A stretch of 64,000 nucleotides of DNA, from contig VXAI01000015.1 of NCBI GenBank assembly GCA_013399305.1, forward strand, positions 8,162,813 through 8,226,812, given 5' to 3'. Shown here one piece after another: positions 12,401 to 24,118 of this stretch. Position numbers and translations under genes: made by a program. The notes under the pieces are model-generated. The model was not told the DNA's origin. It ran no database searches and saw nothing but the letters and a program-made list of their open reading frames with translations. This stretch comes from Rostratula benghalensis. Its lineage: Eukaryota > Chordata > Aves > Charadriiformes > Rostratulidae. Each line of letters begins with the position of its first letter. Positions within the stretch are counted from its first letter, which is position 1.

Positions 12401-15400
12401 TTGTGTTTCGGACCTCGGGTTTGCAGATATCCCGAGTCAGACAACTTTTGAAGGGCATTTGTGTCCACTATTTATCTATTTATTTCTGGAAGCCTTTTGA
12501 TTTATTATTACTACATTATTATTAACCATTATGTTGAAATAACTTCACAGAAAGCACTATCTTCTCCCACCTGAAAGCTGTACGTTTTTATGCTGTTTCA
12601 CCCACGGCTCTCACGATTTTGGTACCCAGGGCCAGATTGAGCAGCACCGAGAAGAGCTGCTCCCGTTGAAATCAGGGGATGTGATCTTACATTTCATTTA
12701 GCATCAACTGGAATGCAGTGAGTAGGCTGTGCAGGGAAATTTGAAGTGGTTGCAGTGGGGAAAAAAAACCCCACCCAAACCATTTTCCGTGCGTGGAATG
12801 GCATTAGATTTATTCTTTCTGCCTTGTTTTCTCAAAGTCTGCTGGGCACATACAGGATGGCGAGGGTAGCTCTATGAAACTGCTTACAAGCCTGGGTTTT
12901 AAGGGACGTTTCAACGCTCATCAAAACGTTGAGCAGCTGCCAAGATGCAATTGTAGGAACAGCCACCACTTGATTACAGCTCATCAATTCTGTCTCTTGG
13001 AGGGGATTACGTGTTCCGCGCCCTGCGCTGATCTGTCCTTCCCCAGACCCAGCAAAGCGTTTGTCTGGAGAGACAGAGTGAGCAAAACCCACTCAGTCTG
13101 GCCTTATTCAATCCTTGGCCAGAAAGGGGAGCTGTAGAATTATGGAATGAAGATAAGGAGAGCAATATGTTCAATAGGATTTTTTTTTTTTTTTTTTAAT
13201 TTTTTTTTTCCCAAATGACAGCCAGGAAGGGAGCGTGGGGGTAAGGAGGAAAAAGGAATATGTGAATTAAAGCCGAGGGTTAGGAGGCAGCACCCTTTGC
13301 TTTTATTCCCATCTCTGCCCCAACTTCCTGGGTGGCATCAAACGGGTCCTGGGGCTGTTTCCTGACCCTGTAAAGTTTGGTTTCAGAGGGCAACCCCCCT
13401 CCCCAAAGGGTAATGAAAACCCACTGGGGTGAGCGAGCGCTTGCACCGACGTGGTGTGTGTGCAGCTTGGCCTGATGGAAAGGCTGGAGATGGAGAAGTA
13501 ATAATAAGTGAGCGTTGGGTCCGGATGGGCTTTAATAATTTATGCTATTGCTATTAATGATTTAAAATACGCTTCATAAAGCACATCTATTCCTGCAGAC
13601 ACACACTCTCCTGCATGTTATTTGCAGAAATACGGATGTCACTCACACCCCTCCTGGCTCCTCTGTAGGAAAGGCACAGAAATACTTGCTGCCCACGCTT
13701 TTTAGAATTAAAGGAAATCTCCAAATTCACTTTGAGCCGGTCTATTTCCTCACCTATTTTTCTCACCCATCATTGTACAGGATTGGGAAATGTATTTTTC
13801 TTCCTTTTTCCCCATTTTTGCTATTAACGGGAGGTGGTCTCAACACCTCATTAAAATGTTGGGACGCCAAATTAAAACGAAGCAATTAGTTGCAACAGAT
13901 GGGATTTTCTTTGTTGCTCTCTCCACTACACCAGCTGATTAACTAGGGGAGAGAGAGAGAGAGAGAGAGAGAGAGGAGGAAGCAGAACACAAAAAATAAA
14001 ATAATGAAAAAAAGCAAGCTGTATTTTATTTACAATATGAATATCCCGGGATTGATGCTTCCTATCATGCTGAACAGCAGGAAAATAAATAAATCAGCCA
14101 GGCAGCAGGTAGTGAGCAGGGGCTTTGAGCAGTGAGATGTGAGGTGAGGTTTGGTGCTGGGACTGCTGTAGTTCTCCGTGTTACACTTAGCACATATCCT
14201 AGTCTGGTCCTCAGCATTCAACCAGTTTTGAATCCTTTTGCCATCTTGTTCTGTTTCTCTCCCTGCTGTCTAGGATCAAGTTGGACCAAAGGTGCTGGAA
14301 AAATCAGAGGTATAAGAAAGGAATCATATAAATGTAAGTGAAGTTTGTTTTCAGCATGAAATCTGGGAAGATACAGGTTTAGAAGCAGATTTAAAAAAAC
14401 TGAAATAGACTATTTCATGGATAGAGCAAAATGAGAAGCTCTTCCTACTCTTCCTTCTTGCAACGTTTTCCCAGTTCAGCACTGGAATAGATGGTCTTGA
14501 CCCTCCCTCCCTATTTATCGTGAAGAACAAGTGGGTAAACATCTGTCAGGAGTGATTTAGCTGTGGCTGGTATGGCCTTAGGGACGGAGCATGATTTCTC
14601 CCAGTCCCCTCTCACCCCCCCCTTCTTCCATCAGATCACCTCCTGCATCCTCCTGCTCCTCCTGCTCCCCTGAAATCATCCCTCCCTCTGATCCAGCTGA
14701 GGGAATCAGCTGTACCCTTTCCTCAGCCACATCTCCCACTTCCAGGAGGAGCCGAGACCCTATTTCTTTACGTGGTGAGACTGATAACGTCTCCTCAGCT
14801 GCTTCCTGAGGGGGGGATAGGAGCTATTTTTCATCACTGCAGGCTTTTTGGTGTCGCTGACACACACAGACAGACACACAATCTCTGTGGCAACGTTCAC
14901 GCTCCGGCTTGACTTTGTGACTTCTGTGAACGAGAGCAATCAGCAGCACAAGGTACCGAGCCCCGTGGGACAATCACACCTATGTTTTGAGTAAACATGC
15001 CGTTCAGTTCAAAGCTAGCATAGATTTCCTGTGCCTCAAAAGATTTATTTTGCCCTTATAAGGAAATGCACAATTGCAGATTGTCAATAAAACAGAAGAT
15101 GTAAGTTAACCAGCCTGGCTCTGGTACGTCCTCGCAGGAGCCCAACTCCCAAACGCTCATTTCTAACCTCTCCCTGTTTCTGCAAAACCGCTGCTTTACC
15201 AGAAAAATCTCAACAAAGTTCATTTATCCACAGTTTTCCAGCAAAAGACTTGGTGAAAGTTGATGTCATCCTCCTGCAAAGCTAAGCCACGGCGCAGGAG
15301 AAAAAGAACCTAAGGGGGGGGCGCGAATGCCTCCTTTTTATGCCACAGCTCAAATAAAATTACATTGGCCCACCCAATCCCTAGAGAGACAGAGGGAAAT

Positions 15401-15805
15401 AATCCCACGTGACGGCGGGAGAAAGCATCATATGGGCACTTCTGCACCGTGTCTACTCATGAAAAGCAGTGTAGGAGCATATAGAAGTGCAGGGGTACTG
15501 GATATAAGACTTTTTGTGCGCAGGAGAGACTTAAAAAGCAAACCTCTTTCTCACGAAACAGTTTCACTGGGAGAAGTACCCTCGCCAAGCGAACAGACGA
15601 CGCGAATCAACACCTGATTTTTCATCCTGACTCGTTAGGACCCCGGACGCGTCTCCCCGGTGCATCCCCTCTCCTGCTCGGCGATGACAAGGCAGGTAAT
15701 TTCTCAAAAGCCTGGCACCCAACCTCCCCTCGGCACCCAGCCCTGGGTGGCAGCGCGCTCCGGGTCCCCCCTGGTCCCCTGCCAGGCAGAGCCCTCACTC
15801 CTCAC
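9481..15805. other. Non-coding stretch between the CpG island and the large exon
   Basis: No convincing gene on either strand. There are T-rich tracts (13181-13210), a GA microsatellite and otherwise unremarkable intronic or intergenic sequence. Exons of the large-exon transcript could be hidden here but I could not identify any. Confidence 0.45.
13947..13976. repeat. (GA)n microsatellite
   Basis: A run of about 15 GA dinucleotides. Confidence 0.95.
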
Positions 15806-17390
15806 CTTTTCTGGCAACGCTGGGCGGTGGCGTCGCTGCCTTCCCCTCCGCCGCCTTGGGCTTTTCAAAGGTTTTCTTGGCGTCGGCAACTTTAAGCACA
15901 TTCTCATCCTCCTGACTCTTCCTCCCCTTCCGCTCCGGCTCCTCTGAGCCCCCTCCTCCTGTAGTCCTGCCTCCAGTGAGCTGCTCCGTGCAGGCAGCTG
16001 CCCACTGCTCCTTGGCAGGCTTGGCTGCATCGCTGAGGGGCTCCAGCAGCGCCTCGGTCATCGCCACCGTCTTGCTCATGCTCAAAGCCAGGCTCTCCTT
16101 GCTGTGGGACCTGACAGGAGGGGCCGGTGGAGTTTTTTTCTGGCTGTATGAATCGAGTATCCCTACATCTGCTTCACCCCCGAGCTGTTCCCTGGTCTCA
16201 AGGAGCTGGCTGCTGCTCTGTCTCGGAAGCTTTTCAATGCTTTTAGCCACCGAGGCATAACTTGCAGCCGCAGAGACCATTCTCTCCAGGCTTTTTGCTA
16301 CCTGCTTGTCTGGCTCAGCCTTCCTGGCCAGATCCTCCTCGCCGGTCTGCCCGTTCTGGCAAAGGTCCGGGGTGCTGTCAGGCTGGGGGGCGAAGCTCAC
16401 CGCCTGCCTGAAGCTCTCAGCTGCTTTGCTGCTTTCTCTGGGGATGTAGGGAAGAGATGCTGCCTCCTGTTTGCTTTGCAAAAGGTAATCCATGAGCATG
16501 GCGTTTCGCTCGAAGCTGTCCGACCTGATGGGGACACTCGGCTTGTTTCTCTCCAAGGGAGAGTTCAGGGTCAGTTTATTCATTTGCCTGTTCTCTGCAC
16601 TGCTTTCGGAGTCCGAACGGCTTATCTGCCTCCTCAGGACTCCTTGGAAAGCATTGAGCCTGTTTAGGCTAGGGCTTGCCACCTTCCCGTCCCCTGGGTA
16701 GCCCTCCTGAACCACAGGTACCTTGTGCTCTGTCGTTTCCCATTCCTCCTCGGGTTCTGCTTCTGCCTCTTCCATCAGGCGCCGGTACTCGCTCTCCTCC
16801 AGCCTGTAAACCACCGGCTTCACCGTCCTGCCCCTGCCCGCTCGCCCGTGCCCAAACTCCATCTCGTACACCTTCGGAGGGGCTTCTCCCTCCTCCCCTC
16901 TCCTGCACCCTTTGGACACGGGGTGCTCTTCCCAGCAGGGCTCCCCTTCCAGCCCCCACGGCCCCCTCTGCCCGCTGCTCCTCATCTGGCACCTCTTGGC
17001 AGGGGCTTGAGTGTCGCTCCCCGGGTCGGGAATGTCCCCGCTCTCCAGCCCGTGCCCCAGGCCCTCCTGGCCGAGCTGCAGCGGAGTATAATCCTCGCAC
17101 CTCCCCGCAGAGGCTCCCCGGGAAGTCACGCAGTCTCTCCCCCCCTCCTGACTTGTGTCATCCTGTAAATATCCACAGCACTGCCAGGTGGAGGCTTCCA
17201 TGGCGGGGAGCTCAGCCACTGTAATTCCTGGTCCAAACGCTTTGGAACTGGCCAGCCAAGATTTCTTCCCACCTTGGGTCTCGGCAAGGCTTTCAGCACC
17301 GCCTTCTCCTTCCTCCGCTACTGGGAGAGACGGAGGCAGCTTGGAAGCCTCCGTGCCTGGGTCATGTGAATCGGCATTTTTTAGCCTCAT
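15806..17390 (-). CDS. Large unrecognised coding exon upstream of the CORO1C-type promoter (partial gene)
   Basis: A minus-strand frame open for over 580 codons ends in the donor AAAG|GTGAGG at 15806/15805; the frame otherwise stops four codons later (GTGAGGAGTGA). I chose the ATG at 17390 (GCCATGAGG, good Kozak), giving at least 528 residues; an ATG at 17552 or an internal exon entering through TTTTTTCCAG at 17528 are alternatives. The product is Ser/Glu/Pro-rich and probably disordered: an acidic helix (RLEESEYRRLMEEAEAEPEE), a basic Ser block (LRRQISRSDSESSAENRQ), IRSDSFERNAMLMDYLLQSK, LPYIPRESS, and a Pro-rich TPPAPPVRSHSK. I recognise no domain and do not assign a function. The next exons must lie to the left on the minus strand; from mammalian gene order as I recall it (CORO1C beside the SSH1 3' end, same strand) it may be an alternative 5' exon of CORO1C giving a long N-terminal extension. 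Confidence 0.6.
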
Positions 17391-17606
17391 GGCCAGCAGA
17401 GATGAAAATGCACGTTGGCCTGATGGGGACCATCCTCTGCGGCCGGGCAGGAGGCTCCCTCCCAGCACAGCAGCTGTCGAAGCTGACGCTACGCCGGTCC
17501 CTACCCAAACATATCCCACCTGAACAACTGGAAAAAACACCCACCCCACCACCCCCCCAGCTTCTAATTTCCTGGTTCACAGCACTTCACAGGCAGGACT
17601 TGCTAC

Positions 17607-18045
17607 CCCAGCTGCATCTTTCTTCAGGGGCTCTCCTCTTTTCCCCAACCTCCCATGGCAATAACTCCCCACGGTCCCGTGCAGCCACCCTCCCTGGCTC
17701 CCCTGCGATCTGGTCGCTTCCAGAGTGATTTACTGCCAGGTCACCCGCTGCGGCTCCTCTGGGCAGGGTCACCTCCGTCACCTCCTCCGTGGGTTTCAAG
17801 GAGAGCTTGGAAACCCCCATCCCTGCCCCTGGCTCTCTTCCCTGCCCCCCCCCCTGCCCTGCGCCCGGCGGAGACACAGCCTCTCCCCGCAGCGCTCCAG
17901 CCTTGGAAGCGGCGCCCAGCCTTGGTCTCCACGTCCCAGTGCTTCGGGGAGAGAAGCCTCCGGCACCCAGCAGGCGGGGAAGAGAGGGAATCAACTGGGA
18001 TGATCTGCGGGAATCAGTTACCGCTAAAAGAATTTGCTGTGACAT
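17607..18045 (-). CDS. Possible upstream coding exon for the 15.8-17.5 kb gene
   Basis: This is a second open minus-strand frame, with a Gly/Arg-rich start and a more protein-like KLSLKPTEEVTEVTLP segment, ending shortly before the large exon. A weak donor GG|GTAGCA at 17607/17606 (phase 1) could join the acceptor at 17528 (phase 1) across a 79-nt intron and extend the large frame. The ATG at 18045 has a poor Kozak context. It could equally be chance openness in GC-rich DNA. Confidence 0.2.
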
Positions 18046-20800
18046 TCAAAAAAACCTCCCCGGGACAAACACAGAAGCCCCACCAGCAGCTTCGGAAACA
18101 AGTTTCCCTCAGGAAACTCCAAAACGTAACTTAGGAAAAAATCCCCATTAATGCTCTGGGTGTTTCTCTAAACAACCCTCCGAGCAGAACGGTCCTCCCT
18201 TTGGATAATCCTCCTGCCAAGCGGGGCTCCTGTAAAACTCTCGGGAAGGAGGGGGAGCAGGAGAAGCCGCAGGGCTCTAATCCCTTTACACGCAGCCGGG
18301 ATGCCTGGCATTGCAGCTCCCACCCCGGCAGCTCTTCCCCAACGCTTTGCCTTTTATGGTGCAGGAGGTGCCGGCTGCCCGAGCCCGATCCGGGGAGGCT
18401 TCCCGAGGTGGGACACGGGAAAGCACCTAAATGGTCCCTGAAGTCACACGGGCACAACCTGCGCAGGCCCCTCCGGGGCTGAGCCGGGTGCTGTTTCCCT
18501 CTGGGGGCTGAGTTACCCCAGTGTCAGCCCCAAAGAGTTTGCCAACAGCCCCCGGCCCCAGGCTGAAGGCGTCTCACAGATGCTCTGTGGGGCTGGAAAA
18601 TCCTCATCCAGAGCCCCCGGGGACCCTGGCAGCTCTCTGAGTGCGGCTGACGCACTCGGGCTGCGAGGGTGACACCTGGACTACAGCCTGTCACGATGCC
18701 ACCACCTCATCCCCGGCTGCAGGAGCCGGCTCTGGAGGCCACTGCCGGCCACCACCATGGGGAAGGAGGGAGGGATGACAGTTATCCCAGCCCTTATCAG
18801 CCCGGGGAGCCAGCCAGGGATGCTTTTTTTTTTTTTTTTTTTTTATCAATGCACATTGCAGAGCTGCTCTGCAGCGAGACAAAACACCATTTGTTACCAC
18901 TGGAAGTTTTAAATCCCTGCTGAGGCTGCCCAAAACAAACACAACCGCTTCCCAGCCGGGCCGGGGCGGGCTCCGGAGCTGTGTCGGGAGCAGAGGATGC
19001 TCCCTGCTGACACCGGTGGCGGGGATCTCACAGCACCGAGCCCACCCGGTGGCGAAAACAAGGCAGGAAGATTTGCTGGCTTTAGCGGGAGTGACAAATT
19101 TTAAAGGCAGGTCACCTCTCGCTGGGATAAACTTGAGACTCGGGCACGCTTGACGTTGGCACAAAGACCTGATCAATAAAGAGTTTGGGGCTCTTCCTCT
19201 TCAGCCAAGCCCTTCGGTTCCCCCATGCCACAGCCAGAAACATTCTAGGGCTCTCAAAACCCATCACGACTTGGATGTATAACCTTGATTATTTATTTTT
19301 TTTTTTTTTCTGGCTTGCCCTGGGTGGGGATGGCAGAGCCCAGGGCTGGTGTGGAGGCTGCGGAGCTGGGTTCTCCTGCGAGCTGCTTGTTGAAGGCTCA
19401 GGAAAGTCCCACACGGGAGCAACGCGGCTTCTGCATCCTCTGCATAAAAGGAAATGGCAGCGACATCGCCTCTGCCCCATCCTTCAACCGGGAGATGAAG
19501 AGACTTTTAGGGAATACGCAACGCCCAGGGCGAGGGCTGTGGCTGGAGCAAACCCCACGGGCTCCAGCATCACCCGGCTCCCCGGGCTGAGGCGGCAGAG
19601 ACGCTGCTCTCAGTACTGAGCTACACCCGTTTGCGTTGGTGCGAGCGCACGGGGAGGACCTCCCACCACAGGTTCTCCAAGCAGCAGCCCCTTGGCAATG
19701 GCTGGATGGAGTGGGACCCCCACTGCCACCTCCTGCAGCCCCGCATCCCCCTCCTCCTCCATCTGTCGCAGCAACCAGCTCGTCTCACATCAGCACTGCC
19801 AGCTCTTGGCTTCTGCCTAGAAAAATATTGACTCTTCTGCCTCTCTAGAGGCCAGCGTGGTTGTCCAGCCACCACCCAGCGTCAACAGACATGGAGACAT
19901 CATCCCCAAACCAGCCTCCCTCACCTGCCAAACCTTCTCTTTTCCCCCAGTAACATCATGACAACATCTGCCCAGCACCCCTGTGGGCACCTGCCCCCAC
20001 CCAGCATGAAACTGGGAAGCGCTGGCAGGAAACCATCCTCCCTGCCCCATCAGGGGCAAAGTAAGGGGTCGAGAAGGTCCTTGAGAAAATCTGCTCCTTC
20101 CTGATTGCTGCTCAGAACTGCTTGTGGGCTCCTCCACCGGGCCACCAAGGCAAGGACCTCGTGTCTTCCCACCGCTCTGGGTCCCAACTTGAGGGGCACC
20201 CAGCGCCAGGCTGCCCCCACCATCATCTGCTCCAGGCTTGGGCGTCTCCTTTCACCAGCCAGGCTATAAATAAACCCTTCGATGGCCGCCGCAGAGAACT
20301 CGTGTTGTTGCTCCAGATGTTGCCTGGCTTTGCCATAGCAACGTCACAACAGGATGTAACATTCGGCCATAACAAGAACCGCTCGGCAAAGAACCGACTT
20401 TCAATCATAAACAAGAACAAAAAAAAAAATAAAAAAAAGAAAAAAGACACAAAAACTCACCAGCGGCCCCAGGGCACCCTCTGGCCATTTCCCAGTCCCG
20501 TCTCCTGGTGCCTCTCCAACGTGCCACCTCTTAGATGCAACCCTTGAGATGCAAAGAGCTGCGGTGGGGAGATCTCCGTCTCTGGGAAGCCGAGATGAGG
20601 AGGAAGCATCTTCTTGTCAATCGGCCAACAGCAAGCATCTGACCCCAAAACGGCACTGGCTTAAGGGAGAGGCTCTGACCTCAACAGCACACCAGGGCGA
20701 GAAAGGGGGTGTCTCCCCAAACCAGAGCTCTGGAGAGTTGGAGCCTCTGGGGCTCCCAGCTCAGCGCTGGAGAGAGTTAACCCCAGGGTGTAAGAGCTGA

Positions 20801-20851
20801 ACACACACACACACACACACACTCACACACACACACACACACACACTCACT
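20801..20851. repeat. (AC)n microsatellite
   Basis: AC dinucleotides interrupted by CTC triplets. Confidence 0.96.
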
Positions 20852-21078
20852 CACGCTGTTGCCCTTCGAGTGCCATCCCGTAAGCACAACTGGGCAGCCC
20901 TTGGAAGGCCTTGACACCAAGCCAAGGTGGGACAGCTCAGACGGGGTCTCTGCCCTCCACCAGGGGAGCATCAGGTGCTGGTCCCAGCTCCCGATGCCAC
21001 AGCTCCCACAATGGGTACCTGCCTGTGCCACGACAGATTCTGCTCCCACATCAGGGGCCAGGGGGAAGAGCCACATTT

Positions 21079-21196
21079 CCACCAGAAATGGTCTCAGGTG
21101 AGAGGAGGAGACCCAAACCCTCACAAACCCATCCCTTTGCACCAGAGATGGTCTCAGGGGAGAGGAGAAGACCCAAACCCCCCACAAACTCATCCC
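21079..21196. repeat. Tandem duplication, about 62-bp unit, two copies
   Basis: The block caccagaaatggtctcagg...acccaaacc...cacaaac.catccc at about 21079-21139 recurs at about 21140-21196 with a few substitutions. Confidence 0.85.
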
Positions 21197-22651
21197 AGGG
21201 AGCCCAGATCTCTCTCCTCCATCATTTCCAGATTATTTTCCCAGCTGGGGAACCGCTGCCCACACATGAGCACCTGCAAAGCTCCAAGCACAGCCCAGAA
21301 AGGTGCCGGTGACACTCGGTGACATCAGCCAGCACGTGCCACAGGTGGCTGCAGGGTGACACTCGGCTGCCAGCTGAAAGGAAGATGCTCCCCAGCCCCG
21401 TGGCTCTCTCACAGGGCGTTGCTTCACCCTCATCAATCCCCAGCCCCGGCTGAGGCTGTGGTAGGACTCACGTCCATGGATTCACCCCCGAGGAGTTTGT
21501 GGCACAAGGAGATGGCAAATGAACGCCCTGGAGCCAGGGGCAAGCGCCCGGTCCCTGCCCTGGGTCCCGCTGGTGGGACCCGGCCGAGGGTTGTGGCTCC
21601 TCGGTGCCGGGGCAGGCAGGCAATCGGGCTTTTGTCACACTTGCCTGATGGGTGACAGACACCGAGGCAAACCAACTCTCCCCCCCCCCCCCAAAAAAAA
21701 AAAAAAAAACAAACCCCAAAACACTAAAAAGCAAACATTTCTGGTGGGGGTTAACGACTCTTTGAGGCAATTAGCAAAGCGTGCCAAAGCTGGAGAGCAT
21801 CCCCAGCCTCTGCTTTGCTGCTCTGCCAAGGTAAACACTGACAAGTTCCTCCCTGAAGCGGGTTCTGAGAGAGAGAACGATCCCAGGCAGTAACGGGAGC
21901 CCTCGGCCGGCGCGCGAGACAGGCGCTCGCTCTTTGCCTTTAAAGGCAAAATTTGGCGAAAGCCCGGGAAAGGGCTGGTCCCACCTCGGGTGGATGGTGG
22001 GGAGGCAGCAGGAGCTGCTCAGGGTGGGAGAAATCCCGGGATTTCACTCCTCTCGGGTTTTTTCACACGGGGTTTTGCTCTCGGGAAGGGGCTGCAGCGC
22101 CCGGGCTGTGGGAAGCACCGAGCCCCCTCCCCGAAAGGGGCTCAGCCTGGCGCAGGCACCGCTGTCCACCGCTCGGGACGCCAGGAGCTTCTCCTTCAAC
22201 CCAGCCCGGAGTCTCTGAAAAGAGGTGAGAGGGGAGAATTAACAGATTTCAGTTCTCCTCCTCAGTAGATTTTCTATTTTGTTCCCTTTGGTTTTGGTTG
22301 TGTTTTTTTTTTCCCCCTCAAAAACGGCTGGGTGTGATTCTGCTGAGACACGTCCAGCGCTGCAAGGACACAACCCAGAGGGACAAAAAGCATCCTCTGA
22401 GGTGGCCTTCAGCAGGGGGATCCCCCTCCCCAAAAAAACAACCAGGGGGAGAGCAGCCAGGACGGACGGGAAGAGAGAAGGCGGGGCCGGGGCTGGCGGT
22501 GGCTCCGGTGGTACCTGTCCCTCACCCTCCTCTTCTCTCCACCCCCGCGGGACCTGTTCCCCCCCACGGCCAGGGCCCATCCTTCCCCACCTCCAAAATA
22601 ACACGCAGCAAAGCTCATGTGCAAAAGGAAAACCAAAACAAAACCAAAAAG

Positions 22652-22657
22652 TTTATT
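22652..22657 (-). terminator. Candidate distal poly(A) signal, SSH1
   Basis: On the minus strand AATAAA is followed within 25 nt by TTTTTGGTTTTGTTTTGG, a textbook GU-rich downstream element, and preceded by U-rich tracts. It is the best-formed cleavage site in the region. Confidence 0.5.
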
Positions 22658-23653
22658 TTTCTCACCAGAAGCACGTAAAATATACAGTACTTTTTTTTTT
22701 CTTTTTTTTACAAACAAAAGTAATAATTAAAAAAAAAAAGTGCATTATGCATCCCCTACCGTGAACGTACAGTACAAAAGATCCGGCGTATTTCAATATA
22801 AAACCAGAATTAAGAAATACCATGAAATAACAGGAACACCGTTATCACAGAGTACAGCGACACACGGGAACAGCTTACACATCACTCGCCCCGACCCTCC
22901 CTTTCCGCGGCCACAGTCCGACCAGGACGGTCCCCAAGCTCCCCCGGGGGGACAAGCGGGAGATGGCAGCAGGGAGGGGGACGAGAGGGACAGGACGGAG
23001 CCAGCCCGGGCTGGGGAATAAGGTGCCAGTTTCGTGCATTTTGGGTTTTCTGGCAGAAGGGTTCGGAGGGTTCGGATTCGCACCGGGGAAAATCCACCGA
23101 GAAAATCGGGGCGCTGGGTGGCGGTGGGGACGTGTCCCCAGACAACCCCCTTCCCCGGCCACGTTTCTGCAATGCATAGAGATTTGGGGGCACCGGGAGC
23201 TGCCGCCGGTGCCCCGTGGTTGTTACCGTGCACGGGGCAGGAGGGAAGTGGTTACAGCGGGGGCCGGGAGGTGGAGATGCAGAAGTAGCAACGGTTCTTC
23301 TTCGGCCGGAAAAACACCAAAAGCACCCACCACAAAAAAAAAAATAAAAATAAAAATAAAAAATATCGCAAAAGAACCCCCCAAACATACAGCAAACAGC
23401 GGAGTTTAACAGCTCAGCATAAATACAGGGTGTTTGTAAACTACTGTTAAGGCACTCGGTTGTAAAAAGAACAATTGCGACACGCGGGGGAAGGGCAAAC
23501 ACGGCTACCTCTTCTCATCTAAGGATCACCAGCGTCACGGGTTTGGCCTCAAAACCCCTGGAAATGGCACCCTGGTGCTTCTGGAGCACCTTGGCTTCCA
23601 GACCGGACCCGTCCCCGTCCCCGTTCCCCCCTCCCCAAAGAGCCGGGGCTGGG

Positions 23654-23990
23654 NNNNNNNNNNNNNNNNNNNNNNNNNNNNNNNNNNNNNNNNNNNNNNN
23701 NNNNNNNNNNNNNNNNNNNNNNNNNNNNNNNNNNNNNNNNNNNNNNNNNNNNNNNNNNNNNNNNNNNNNNNNNNNNNNNNNNNNNNNNNNNNNNNNNNNN
23801 NNNNNNNNNNNNNNNNNNNNNNNNNNNNNNNNNNNNNNNNNNNNNNNNNNNNNNNNNNNNNNNNNNNNNNNNNNNNNNNNNNNNNNNNNNNNNNNNNNNN
23901 NNNNNNNNNNNNNNNNNNNNNNNNNNNNNNNNNNNNNNNNNNNNNNNNNNNNNNNNNNNNNNNNNNNNNNNNNNNNNNNNNNNNNNNNNN
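23654..23990. other. Assembly gap (337 N)
   Basis: Unresolved bases flanked by C-rich and G-rich sequence, within the presumed SSH1 3'UTR. Confidence 0.99.
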
Positions 23991-24112
23991 GCTCCCAAGG
24001 GGCATCCAAAGAGCCCCAGGGCCCTCCCCCTGTGCCCCCGACTTCTGCCCCCTTTCATAAGGCAGAACCCGGGTACAAACGAGGGCGGTAAAGATGATAC
24101 AAGTACAGGGAA

Positions 24113-24118
24113 TTTATT
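24113..24118 (-). terminator. Candidate internal poly(A) signal, SSH1
   Basis: AATAAA on the minus strand, followed by a CTTGTATCATC stretch suitable for cleavage. It would give a 3'UTR of about 2.4 kb. Confidence 0.35.

Larger units (their letters stand above)
18046..22629. other. Intergenic stretch between the large-exon gene and the SSH1 3' end
   Basis: Moderately GC-rich with only short ORFs of low-complexity composition. It holds an AC microsatellite, a tandem duplication at 21.1 kb, homopolymer tracts (T at 18825, T at 19293, C/A at 21680) and no recognisable gene. The promoter of the large-exon transcript may lie here. Confidence 0.45.

Noticed and set aside
16676..17224. Plus-strand ORFs opposite the large exon
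   Set aside because: They are antisense shadows; only the minus frame is open throughout and ends at a splice donor.
23515..24091. ORFs spanning the N gap
   Set aside because: They are mostly unknown residues produced by the 337-N gap.
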